Shown here: one piece after another, positions 43,496 to 54,960 of the stretch
How positions within the stretch are numbered: the stretch's first letter is position 1
Layout of the letters: each line of letters starts with the position of its first letter
NCBI RefSeq assembly: GCF_019925205.1
Contig: NC_083561.1
Location: forward strand, 10,911,217 to 10,975,216
Direction: 5' to 3'
Length of the DNA stretch: 64,000 nt
Source: Metopolophium dirhodum
Taxonomy: Eukaryota; Arthropoda; Insecta; Hemiptera; Aphididae
The notes under the pieces: model-generated
Told to the model about the DNA's origin: nothing
The model's input: the letters and a program-made list of their open reading frames with translations, nothing else
The model's database searches: none
Made by a program: the position numbers and the translations under genes

Positions 43496-46400
43496 TAAAG
43501 GTTGTAAGATAAATTTGCTGTAGTTTGTTGTGGTAAGTTTTATTTAATTACATATAAAAGCATAATACTGTAAGGATATTCTTTATTATGAATATTGAAG
43601 TAATGTATTAATTAAATTAACATATTATGAAAGAATAATAGAGCAATAAAGAATGGAAAAAGCGTTCGATAGCGAATTATATAATAATGATAATACTAGG
43701 ATATATGATAACAATATTCACAGTGAGTCCACATAATACTCTTCTCCCTTAAGCTTTAACTATTGCTTATTTTAGTACTAATTTAATATATTAGGCACAT
43801 TTATTTTAAAATAATTATTTGATATCTCTTAGTTGGTCAATGTGTCGTCTCCAAATCTGTCCATCCTCTAGCTCAATTTCATAGTGGAAGTTAACCAATT
43901 TTTTTAAATTATTCCTCCATTTGTCTTTACCCAAATAATTTCTAGCTCCAACCCTTTTTCCTTCAGCTAACTCCCTTATATTTGGTTTTTGTATATCAGT
44001 TCAGGTCTGTTATGGTAGTGAATATTATTATTAACCTACGCGTATTATACAGGTCCGTTAACTGTTAAGCTAGCTGCCATGTTCTAAATTTTTAATTTAC
44101 GTTCAGTTCTCAATGATTAGCAAGTAATTTGTACGTCGTATATCGACGATATTATAGTATTTCTTTTTAGGATTATTATACGTTATAAATATTCAACTTT
44201 TAAAGTTTAGATTTTATAATGTATTACATTAAAATCTATTTGAATAGGAACAGTTTTTTTCGATAAATTTTGTACTTATTTTAATGTTAAATTTCTTGAT
44301 TTAATTCTTGTCGTATCTAAAGTTTAATATAAAATAAAACACTTGCAATATTAAAAAAAAATAACTTTTTCTAAAATTATATTATATTATACACATGCTA
44401 TTTCATTGTATTAAAAGATCAATATGTTAAATAAAAAATCATCGCTGTTCATTGTTTTATTGTATTTCCATCAAAAATTTGAATGTGTAACTTTTAATGC
44501 ATAGTTAATTAGACTGACCTTTAAAGTAAACCTCGAAATATCCAATTTGTGGTTATACGCATCTCAACGGAAAAATCAATAATTTTAATGCGCTTATTAC
44601 ATATGAAAGGACAACTACTATGTATAATAGTATAAAGACTCTTTGTAATAAAGAAAATGTTTGCAATATTTTACTTTTTCTCGGTTTTAAATTAGTATAA
44701 TCATACAATCTTATGTATTATATAAAAAAGTAAACCCTGTTTTAATTATGTAATTTATGTTTAGAACATCTGCAGTTTCGTAACATAATTATTTGCAGGT
44801 ATTGTAAATAGGTACAGCATCATATTAAAATTATTTCGTTGGATACGAATTAAAACAAACCAGATGTAGACCACTTCAATCACTTCGACACTGGATATAT
44901 TATTATATAATGATGTGATATTTAAGTAAATCCATTGATTGTAATGATGCCACAAAAATAAAAAAATAATTATGAATATAACTTGTTTAAAACGCTTGCT
45001 GCTTGCTGACATAACTTTGATGTATATGGCTGTCAGTAATTTTTATTGGGCTTAGAAAATAATTACATAATCTATAAATATTTTTCGATCTGAAAGGGTT
45101 TTTTATGAAATGTTTTGAAAACTCATTCTATTCGAAATTGTTCATAGAATGAGACAACAATAATTATAATAAAAAAACGATTTACATCAAAACAATATAG
45201 TCATACACTCTTTAGCGTTCAGTCAGAATATAAAGTGTAGCTAGGTAATTAATTTCATCGCATCCCCTTAAAATGTATAGGTACTAATTATTGTTTAAAT
45301 ATCTAATCTAACGGCAGTTGACGTTTTTTTTATACCCTATATGGTCTATACTATAAAAAATTTTTCAACTGCGTGTTAACTGTTTATGTATGTTTCTATA
45401 TGGTAGGTGTATACAATATGAGTTGTACATTTTTCTATAAAGAAAGTTTTTTGAGTATTTTTTTTTTCCTAAGCGACCATGAAATAAAACGTTTTTTTTT
45501 GGGACACGTCGGAAAATCTACGGGGTTCCAGGATCGTAAATAACAGTAGCTCATATGAACGCCCTTCTCCAATCCTCTTTCGTTGTGTTTAAACATCAAG
45601 GGCTTCCATTCAATAGATTTATTACTTTTTTTTGGTTATTTATTTTTTTTTTCTTGTTCCATTAAACAAAAAGGGTCTTGCAGAAACCCGGGTAACTATC
45701 GGTGTGCTGGATGAACGCGTTGTGTACTTGTTTAAAAATCTCGGGGTCGAATCACCGACGAATGCGTGAAGCCCGTCATCGGGAACGGGGCTTCGAGAGT
45801 CGAGACGTAAGCATTCATTTGAAACGGTTTATCGAGAAAAAACAACTATCGTTCCTCGGGAATGTAAGTACTACTCGTATGCAGATCATGTGTGTTTGGT
45901 GGACCGATCCCAAAGATCCACGAGATTGAATTGGCTCGTTTAGAAGAATATACCGTAGTTAAGATCTAGACAAATTATAAAACAAATAAAATATAAATAC
46001 ATGTGTCTTATCGCGCTAAAATTTGATTTTTTAACTTGTTTGAATAACATAATGTTATAATGTAGGTATTGGCATACGATAGTACCCGAACATTTCAACC
46101 CCATCAATTTCTGTTAATTTCTACAGAACAGTTACATTTATTACTCTACATAATTTAACAGTCAACACGATTATGTTGTTAATATATTTTAAAAATATAT
46201 TTCAATGGCAACCGATACATTAAACGATTTGGTCGACTCTTGTTATCCGAAAGAACCATATTTCTAGAACAGTATATAATATGATAATTAGGGATTTTTG
46301 TTTCAAGACGTTTATAGTGTCTATAAGGATGGACTAGGCAATACACTCTTATCTTAAATAAAGTAGGTATAGGTATATCAGATTAATGTTTCTATGCTTA

Positions 46401-48860
46401 AGCTTGAAATTCGTTCGTGAATCTATTAAATGTATAATAAAATAGGGACTCTTGACCGAGCGGCGGTCTTGTTCACACTGATGGTTATTGAGACTCTGCC
46501 TAAGAACGTAGGTAGGTACCTCACCATAAAATTCATTTATTCTATAAAGAGGCAAATGGCATTTCCCCACTTTATGTGATGCAAATTACATAAGTCCTCG
46601 AGGGCAACTTTAAAACATACTATGTAATGCATACGGTATTTTCATTTAAAATAAAACCAAAAAATATACAATGGTAAGTTAACTAGGCTTTGTTATTCTA
46701 AAAAAGTTAGCTCAGTGTTATTATTTTGTGTTCGTGATGAAAGACAAATAATAACTTAACCGCTGGCGGGTTGAATATTTTACGAGATCGCCATTATGAC
46801 ACCAGTCCCTATAACGTTTTCTGTCTTCCTCGTCTTCGCCTTTTACCTGTCTCAAGTTCTTTATGAAATTTTTTTGTATAAATGAAACAACTATGGAAAA
46901 GAGAAATTCAAAAAAGTCCCTTAATTAATCCTTAATTCGCCAGCCTTCCCGCGTTGAATGAATTATTCAACGATTGTTAAAGGGACGACTGTTTGTTCAA
47001 AGCGCGTTTGGTCTCCCTTCTTCATCAAAGTTATAACTTAGTTAGCAAAAAATTAATTATTTTCTATTGTCTCGTACGTTTTTCTTATCATATATATCTG
47101 TCACCCTTAAACCGGTACATCGCATCCACTGAAATGTCCTACTAATCAGATACAACTGTGATGTTGGAAATAAAAACAGCTGGCAAGTAGTTATTATAAT
47201 ATACTGACAATATTTTTAAAATATTAAAATATTAAATTATTAATTTTGATTATAAACAAATAAAAAAATTTTTAATATCCCAATATTATATGTATTAATC
47301 TACAAAAAAATAATTTTATTGCAATTATTAGTTCTAAGTAATAAAGTAAAACTGTTTTCCATTTAATTTTCAATTAAATATCTTATTTGAGAAAGAATAA
47401 AGATGTAATAAATAATAATAAATTAAGTAAAATTAACTTAAAATGTAGTACAAATAAATACAATTAGAAAACCACTGTGTAACCGACAACTGTTATTTGA
47501 TATTTTCACACATAAACTAATTGATTTTTAAAATATATATTATATGGTTTTTTATTGTATTATTTTGTTAATGTATCTCAAATTGTTTTATAATGATAAG
47601 CGACCCAATAATCAGTTTATATACAATATATAGGTATACATATAGGTAGTCACTAGTCACATTAAATTTTGTTTAGCCAACCTCACATTAGGTATCATAA
47701 TGCCTTATTATTAATAGAATGTTTAAACAATCCAATCAAAAAGCAACGGAAACAATTCATTAAGGTTACTATGTAAGCATAAATATCGAGCTATTATTTT
47801 AATAAGACCAAAATCAAATTGTGAGGCGAGTAAAAGGAAAGAGTTAATTGTGTTTGACGGCGATAATATATGTAGGTACCTATTAAAAGATACGCAGTAT
47901 TATAACAGTATAACTTACTGAGCAATTATAAGTTTATGGTAAAACAAAGAAATATTATTGAAATAGTGAATTTACCTATGTCAAATATACATATAAAAAT
48001 AAAGAATTTTTTTTGCTATTAGTCACTTACACATAAGATTTGTGTTTAAATATACCATTTCAGAATGTGCTTACTATGTACTATGCTATCATAATAAGTA
48101 CCTTCTGATGTTAAAAAAAAAAAAAAATGAAATATTAATTATTTATGATGATAGTTTAATGTACTACGAAAGTATGAATTATGAAATGACTATTTAACAT
48201 GATATTATAGAGTTTAAATAACAATTGACGTTCAAGCATGTTATATATAGAGATAGCCTTATATATTATTCATTGTCAGCGTCTTAAAACTCAACACATG
48301 TTGGCAATGTTCCGAGGTTAGAATCAAAAACAAAAGTAGAATGACACAGATTTTACTTTAAGATTCAGTCCTTATTGTTAAACAGTTAAATAATATTATC
48401 TACATTGTTCAATACGTAACATAAATTTTAGATTATAAGAAAACTGTAGAACAATATTACCTAAATATAAAAATAATTTTAATAAATTATTAATACATCT
48501 ATACGATTTTCATATACTTTATAACAAATATAACTTCTAAAGTTAATTTAATTTTTTTAGATACCTATCTGCAATGGCACTCACGCATATTTATTAGAGA
48601 ATAGTAGTGTAGTATGTACTACTAACTTAAAAGTAAACATAGGTTTTTTGGCACGATAAAAATAACCCCATTAGTTAGTTAGTGGCTGGTTATTTTACAG
48701 TAATGAAACACTTTTTAAATCTAAGTGCATAGATATAATAAATTATAAAACGTTTAATGCTTTTATACATTTTGTTTAATGCACGCAAACATAAAAAAAG
48801 AATATTTCGTATGTACGATGTATTAATTACTAATAATGATAAAACCTTAAGCATTGTAAA
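43496..48860. other. AT-rich DNA with one GC-rich island
   Basis: No gene family is recognised. A GC-rich block with exon-like borders at 45684-45863 is listed separately. The ORFs at 44761-45012 and 46349-46570 look random. Confidence 0.5.
45711..45863 (+). other. Exon-like GC-rich island, unassigned
   Basis: From ATG at 45711, 51 codons run open to a GTAAGT donor (45864). The peptide is basic (NHRRMREARHRERGFESRD and HLKRFIEKKQ). A CTTGCAG acceptor-like site lies at 45677-45683 and a second donor, GTAAGC, at 45807. In another frame the acceptor opens a 30-codon reading (RVTIGVLDERVVYLF) ending in TGA. It could be an exon of an unknown plus-strand gene or a relic. No homology is recognised. 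Confidence 0.25.
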
Positions 48861-48869
48861 AAAATAATG

Positions 48870-49179
48870 TTAGACTTAATGTATTGATTTTACAATGGTT
48901 TTTTTTTCTTTTACTCAAAAGTGAATAACAATAATAAATTGTATATACATATAATTTAATATAACTACTATACTGTTAAAATAAATGCAATGTTTTTGGC
49001 AAATAATATTAAACTAACCTACCGTAAGACTTGTCTCTTATACTATAAAAAAAATTACCTTAACGATATCAAAAAAACATGAAATATAGCCTGCCACACC
49101 ATCTTTGCTCAGAATCGTTTTTTATATGGAATAATTTATCATTATTCACCCAATGGCCTATGTTGCCGCGGGTTACCCA

Positions 49180-49213
<34 letters not shown>

Positions 49214-49256
49214 ATCATTGAATTCAATTTAACACATTTGTACATTGTAGTGACTT
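48870..49256. repeat. Diverged copy of the GATTCTGAG-ended repeat, with a nested insertion
   Basis: The left part, TTAATGTATTGATTTTACAATG, matches 4935-4956. The right part, TTGCTCAGAATCGTTTTT, matches the end at 5784-5798. It continues into TTTATCATTGAATTCAA as the 5816-5830 copy does. A poly(A) retrocopy interrupts it at 49144-49210. Confidence 0.6.
49144..49210 (+). mobile_element. Short poly(A)-tailed retrocopy with target-site duplication
   Basis: 67 bases: a 38-base unique body (GTTGCCGCGGGTTACCC inside) and about 29 A, flanked by TTTATCATT at 49135-49143 and 49211-49219. Direct repeats plus a pure A tail are the signature of target-primed reverse transcription, so this is a strongly 5'-truncated LINE or SINE. 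The source is not identified. Confidence 0.8.
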
Positions 49257-49377
49257 AAGGTCCCCACACACTGGGGCGGTGGCGCTAAATTCTATTGTCT
49301 TGGCTTTACCGCCGTGGTGAGCGGTGAAATGTGTCCTGCAGCAATTCACCACCACCGCTGCAGTGTGTGGAGACCTT
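49257..49377. mobile_element. 121-bp MITE with AAGGTC.CCACACACTG ends
   Basis: The left end, AAGGTCCCCACACACTG, and the right end, CAGTGTGTGGAGACCTT, are inverted with one mismatch over 17 bases, and similarity continues through CGGTGG. The interior is GC-rich. The target duplication is ambiguous. Confidence 0.75.
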
Positions 49378-51408
49378 TACTCGATAATGACTGATGAGTA
49401 ATGAGATACACTCGACACCTACTGACTACTGTACCTACCAGGAGAGTGGTTACTATTTTTCCCTATTTTAAAATTTAATTAGAACTCTTATTAATAATTG
49501 TTAAACAAACTGTTATCGGCTTGCGTGAAAAATGTATTAATTTAATGGTTCCATACAATTTAATGGACCAATTATGGACCACTAAATCATGTTAAAGGAC
49601 CATTAAGCTCACTATTAATTCGTTAAATGTTAAGTGATTGTTTATGCAACCAGGAATAAGTCTGAAATATCAGAGTTTAAAATATTTAAAATATTACTAA
49701 ATTAGTATAATATTGCGTATAGTATTGAATATTTTGTATGTTATGAAATAATTGGTATACTTATAATGTCAGCGGTGCCTTTTCTACACGCAAATGCAGG
49801 ACATTTTGAATGTGGTAACTGTAATATTACAAGATACTCATGAAACATAACAAAAGATTAACAACTTTACCTATGTTAAACGATGCGGTACAGGGGCATT
49901 AGATTATAATATATTCAATTTTCTGATTCGAATGAAAATAATAATAATTGCATAAAGTTTAATAACTGTGGAGCTAATACAGTCGCCATGCAAATTTCCA
50001 TAACACGGATTTTCCAAAGATACGAACGTATATAATACCCCCGCACGTGGTCTAAACAACGTCACCGAATAATACAATAGTACCTATGGTTGTAATTAAG
50101 ATTATAAGACGTGACTTTTAAACTTGGTATTTTAATGAAACAATATATTACGATATAATATGGATACCGGATAGTATCTAGATAATAATATATCGAATGG
50201 TACTGCATAACATGATATTATAATTAATAATTCATAATTAACTATGATTTTTTTTAACAGCGATTTACTTTATAAGTTATTACTTATTTTTAATCGTTTT
50301 ACTCTCAAACGAGTTGAACATAATATTAGACAATAGTCTCAATACAAATAAGAGTCGTTATAAATTCGGAATCGCCCAGAATCGCCATATTACATGTAGC
50401 ATAAACAGTATTTTTATTTTTTTATTTTGGTACTCAGCTTACCCACAACTTTTGTGTTCAATGTGGTTGATAAATCGGCCACGTGCGATACATAATATAT
50501 TATATTACATGGCGGCCAGTGCAATTTATCAGAGCAGCAAAGTCCATTTAACCGATAAAAAGTATATATATATATGTTTTCCTATAAAATAATATGTGCA
50601 GCTAGACGATCCGACGTTATAATATATACCTCTTCGCCGGGTTTGTGCGGTGTGGTACGCGAAACGTGCGAAAACTGGGAAGCGTAAGCCCCGCGGGTTG
50701 AACGGTCGTCACGTCAGCCGGAGACCAAACGAATCGTGTCGGTTTAGACGTACATATAAAATATAAAATAAAGGTCACTCCTCCTCTATGCACTAAGAAC
50801 GACGCCGAAAGTGGTCTGCGGTGAAAATTCGTCGAAATTCCGAAGCGGGGTCACCGGTCGACGACAGACGTAGCAACAATAATACTATCATTTATAATAA
50901 TAATAATAATAATAGTAAATAGTATAATATTATAATAACAATCCACACCTGTTGTTGTCCGCCCGTCCGTCTGTCGAGCTCGTGGTACGCGAATTATCAT
51001 CACACCTATACTGTTTATCGATTAATAATAATAATATATTTTATCGGCTCACTATACGCGGCGATTTTGTGTCCACGTGTGACGGTTAATACGAATATGA
51101 CGATACCATTATTATAATACACGGCGAGTGAGCCTGCAGTCATCACATTTTCCAGTTTTTCTGTGTTCCCTCAGTGGGAAATCACAGCGACCCTAGTCCC
51201 AACCATAGTAATAAAATGTATGATGTGGTATATGATTATACACACAACAATTATTATTACTACTATCCTCACGTTTCCGGCTCGTTGTGTACGAGAAGGT
51301 ATATATATATATTATTATTATAATATAATAAATATTAACCCCGAAATGCACTCGTCCGAGTAATATTATATTCGTTTACGATTTTATATATATATTTGTA
51401 TCATATTA
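49378..51408. other. Intergenic or intronic DNA with a GC-rich island at 50630-51120
   Basis: 49.4-50.6 kb is AT-rich with no gene. 50630-51120 is CpG-rich (for example near 50640-50740 and 50810-50880) with small ATA runs inside. No coding sequence is supported. It could be a promoter or 5' UTR exon; on the minus strand CGGCGAAGAG then GTATAT is donor-like. Confidence 0.4.
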
Positions 51409-51912
51409 TCTAACTATATAAATGTGAAATGAAAATATCTCTACAGGCCAAGCTCTGGAACTACTTATCAGATATTCTTGATTTTTTTTTTAAACAAAAG
51501 AGTATTTCACGGAGAAGGTTTATATGAAAGAAAATTTCAGGAAAAAATCTACCGGAAAAGTAGGAAATCTGGATGTAAAAATACAACAGTAGCGCCATCT
51601 GTCTAGAAAAAATAAACTAAATAATAAAATAATATTTAGTTTATTGTTGCAGATTAAAATAATAACAGTGTATTATATATTGGTTGCTATTGGTTAAACG
51701 TACAAACAGCATGAGGTCCGCGATCTACCGTAGGTAGATTGCCTACCTGATAATATACTGCTGCGAATCAGAATTTTTATTCCGGCCAACGGAAAAGTTA
51801 TGATAAATTTTGAACACCATACACCGAATATTAAATAACGCGAATTGAACAAAGTTTGAGTCATATAGAGTTGATACATTTAACGGGCAACGAAGTGCAC
51901 GGGATCAGCTAG
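51409..51912 (+). mobile_element. Helitron-like element, copy 3, uninterrupted
   Basis: 504 bases, A|TCTAACTATATAAATG at the start and GGGATCAGCTAG|T at the end. It has the GCGCCATCTGTCTAGAAAAA box and a perfect hairpin ATCTACCGTAGGTAGAT (51723-51739). It is non-coding and serves as the reference for copies 1 and 2. The minus-strand ORF at 51694-51879 is a repeat translation. Confidence 0.88.
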
Positions 51913-54076
51913 TATAATATATGGGTATATTAAAATATTTTAAATAAATTATATTACCATTGCAAGTATAATATATAATATTATGTGACATTGCGAGATG
52001 ATATCGTTAAATCGTTTCCGCACGGTTGCAGGAGAAAGTGAGTGCCAAACCCTGCCAATGTCCATCGGCCAAGAGGACGATTATCTAATGCAAGCAACTT
52101 ACCAACTGTGTTATGTTTTTATGTTTTAACATGTATGTTTTTAGTACTTTTATAAGGATATTATCAAAAGAGGCCATTTGAATACAACATCTGGTCTGTG
52201 TGACTTGGAGTTTTCAAAACTAGCCCTTTGCTAAGTTTGAGTTTGCTCATCCCCGATCCAGTATGTAAAAACATATATCTATGAATATACGACGATTACT
52301 CGTACTGATTATGTGGTTTTAGTAGTATGAAGTTTAAAATACGCGAAATTTCAGAGACAATGTCATTGTAACGCATTGTCATAATACAACGCTAGACACC
52401 CCTCCCCACCACCGTAAATACACCACTTGTCGTCACCAATTAATGCAAACACCATAATTCTCATACATTTGTTTTAGAATGGAAAAACGAATTTTGTGCC
52501 AAACGTACTTACAGAAATTGAATTGGGAAACGACGTATTCAAAATTGGACTAAACATCTCAAATATTCCAATTAAAATTGTGTTTTTGCATGTAACAGAC
52601 GCATGCAGTGTGTGCAGCTGGGGCTTCAGGACACTCGTTTACAGATAAAATGATTTATGGTTTATATGGGGGCCCGTCAGTTCCACCAATATAGCATCGA
52701 TTCCACCAATACATGTAGGTGGGTAGTTTTAAAACAACCCATTGATTGCATCACCTACCAATTTTTACTTGTGGCCATCGTGGCTGCTCCTTAACTTTAT
52801 TAACTAATTAAATTAAAATTTAACAACATTTTTTTTAAGATGTGCTAATAAAAGATAATACAATTGTTAATTTTCTATACACGTTTCAAGCAAGTAATTT
52901 TGATTGAATATAATATTTAAGTTTCACATTTTTGTGAATTATTCTCACACTTATATAGGTAGGTACATAATATATACATAATTAATAGATAAAGTGTATC
53001 CAAAATGTACATGCATAATGTTAAAAATAATAATAATATATTAAGTATCTACAAAATAATATATCAGGTACTGATCATAATATAAAAATTAAATTTTATT
53101 TATAGACTCTAGAACATTTAAAATTAAAATTTAATAATCAATATAATATTGTAAGTACAATATAAATAATAATATATACATTTTTTTATAAATTATTTTT
53201 AAACAATTTGAATAATTCTCAGTCTTAAGTAATTGGTACACTTAAACCAATAAAACTATAGATATCTGGTATACATAATGTATAATGTTAGTTAAAAATT
53301 ATTGATGAAATTACGATTTAGAATTTTTGTTTAGAAAGTATGTATTTTCATATGGGTACTGTCATGGTTCCGTTAAACTTACAATTCATAATTTATGGAT
53401 TCTATTAGTTGTTTCAAGACTAGGTATCTGTACTGGTGGAATCGATGAATTCCTATTTATACCAACGGGCTTCGATTATTCGATATCGGTTATAAAACTA
53501 TAGGTACCTTTTACGTAAACCGTCACAGTTTTTGCGTCATCGTTAAGTGACGACTCTGTTCGTAGAAAAGTTGAAATAAAAAAAAGGAAAAACGAAACCG
53601 GAAAAAAGTGGACAGTTACCCTATCTGTTGTTCCGATGTATGAACAAAAGAGTTTCCGTCCGTAAGTCCGTTCACGGCTGAGTAGTGTTTGAAAACGTGG
53701 TTGTAACGCACACCCACGGGACCAATCAGTGGTTGACCGGTCACGTGGTGCTGCTGCAGGTTTTTCACATAATAACTATGAATTATGATGAAAGCAGTTG
53801 TGTCAGGTACTCAGGTGTGTACAAATAACGTGACAGACAGTCATTGGCACGATGGTTAAGTACAAGTGCGTGTTATTGCAAAAGATTGAACATTTAATTC
53901 ATATTTAATTATTTTTTAAATCTTTTATTTAACACATATAAATATTTCACTATGTATATCTTACACGCAATTTACAGTTATTTATAGTACTATATACATT
54001 CATCAGAGTGGGACCTTTGTTTTGGATATAAGTGATATAACTTATTTCCTTGACATAGGCAAATTATAACGCGTTA
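51913..54076. other. AT-rich DNA, with a GC-richer stretch at 53480-53760
   Basis: No supported gene. On the minus strand 53620-53780 is open for more than 50 codons and ends at GTAACT, but it has no ATG and its phase does not fit KCC. Confidence 0.45.
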
Positions 54077-54960
54077 TCAATCGGACTCTTCGTTATCGTC
54101 AGAAAAATAATCATTGATTGTAGGGTCTAAATAATATTGTATAGCCTTAGCAATCATCATTTCACAGTACTCATGGTTAAAATATCCAAAAATATTCGAC
54201 TTTGTTATGTATTCATAGGTGTAGAATAAATTGAAGAATGATGGACCCTCAACAGTTTCTGTGACATTCTTTCCCCCATTCCAATGAATTTCACAGCCTG
54301 TTCTAACGAATATGATTTTCTTTTTATGAGGTATTAGAATATACCCATTATTATAAAATATTTTGTGCAAATATGTTTGTACATTCTTAACGACGAATAC
54401 GTTATTAGTGAACCACTCGTTGGGTGTGAAATAGAATTCCATGGTATACCCGATATATTTTTTCGACCGATTAACTCTGCTATCTGTCAAATGTCTGAGT
54501 ATTGGTACATTGGTACATCGTGAGGTTGTATTTCACCCTTCTGCGTATGAACTAATGAATTCTTCGTGAAATTAAGCCAAAAGTTCGGAATCCCCACAAC
54601 TGTTTCTTTTTTGGCTTCGTGTACAATTTTCCATCGTTTGTCATATCTACGAACTAGTTCAGCGACACCGTCTTCCTCTGAAGATGAACCGTATTCTTCT
54701 TTGATAGGCTCATAATTTCTTTGAATTAATTCCCTTCGTTTATTAAAAAAAGGCTCGTACTCTTTTTGAAATTTGCATTTAAGAAGATGAACTTCAGCAT
54801 TAAATTTTGCTTCAGCTTCAACTTGTGCTACAATAAGGTTTTTTTAAAGCACGCATCCCACTTTTTATTAGAAGTGAAATATTTTCAAATGTATTAATCT
54901 TTTGTTTCTTCTGCAGTAAAGTGTTGGAATCCATTGAAGATTCATCAAAGTTATAGTCTT
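54077..54960 (-). pseudogene. NAP1-like histone chaperone, intronless retropseudogene
   Basis: Intact members bind H2A-H2B and assemble nucleosomes. Intronless reading from about 54960 down: a DSNTLLQKKQ..RALKK N-terminal part, a frameshift at the A7 run near 54841-54847, then EAEAKFNAEVHLLKCKFQKE and KRRELIQRNYEPIKEEYG, then IPNFWLNFTKN, a frameshift near 54492, then YIGYTMEFYFTPNEWFTNNV, GPSFFNLF and an acidic tail SDDNEESD before TGA. Motif order matches NAP1 family proteins. Two frameshifts and absence of introns point to an old retrocopy. The parent is elsewhere. Confidence 0.85.

Noticed and set aside
53620..53780. Minus-strand GC-rich open stretch ending at a GTAACT donor, first taken for the KCC N-terminal exon
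   Set aside because: It ends with two split bases, which does not fit the 37098 acceptor, and the compatible frame ends in TAG just before the donor. It has no ATG.
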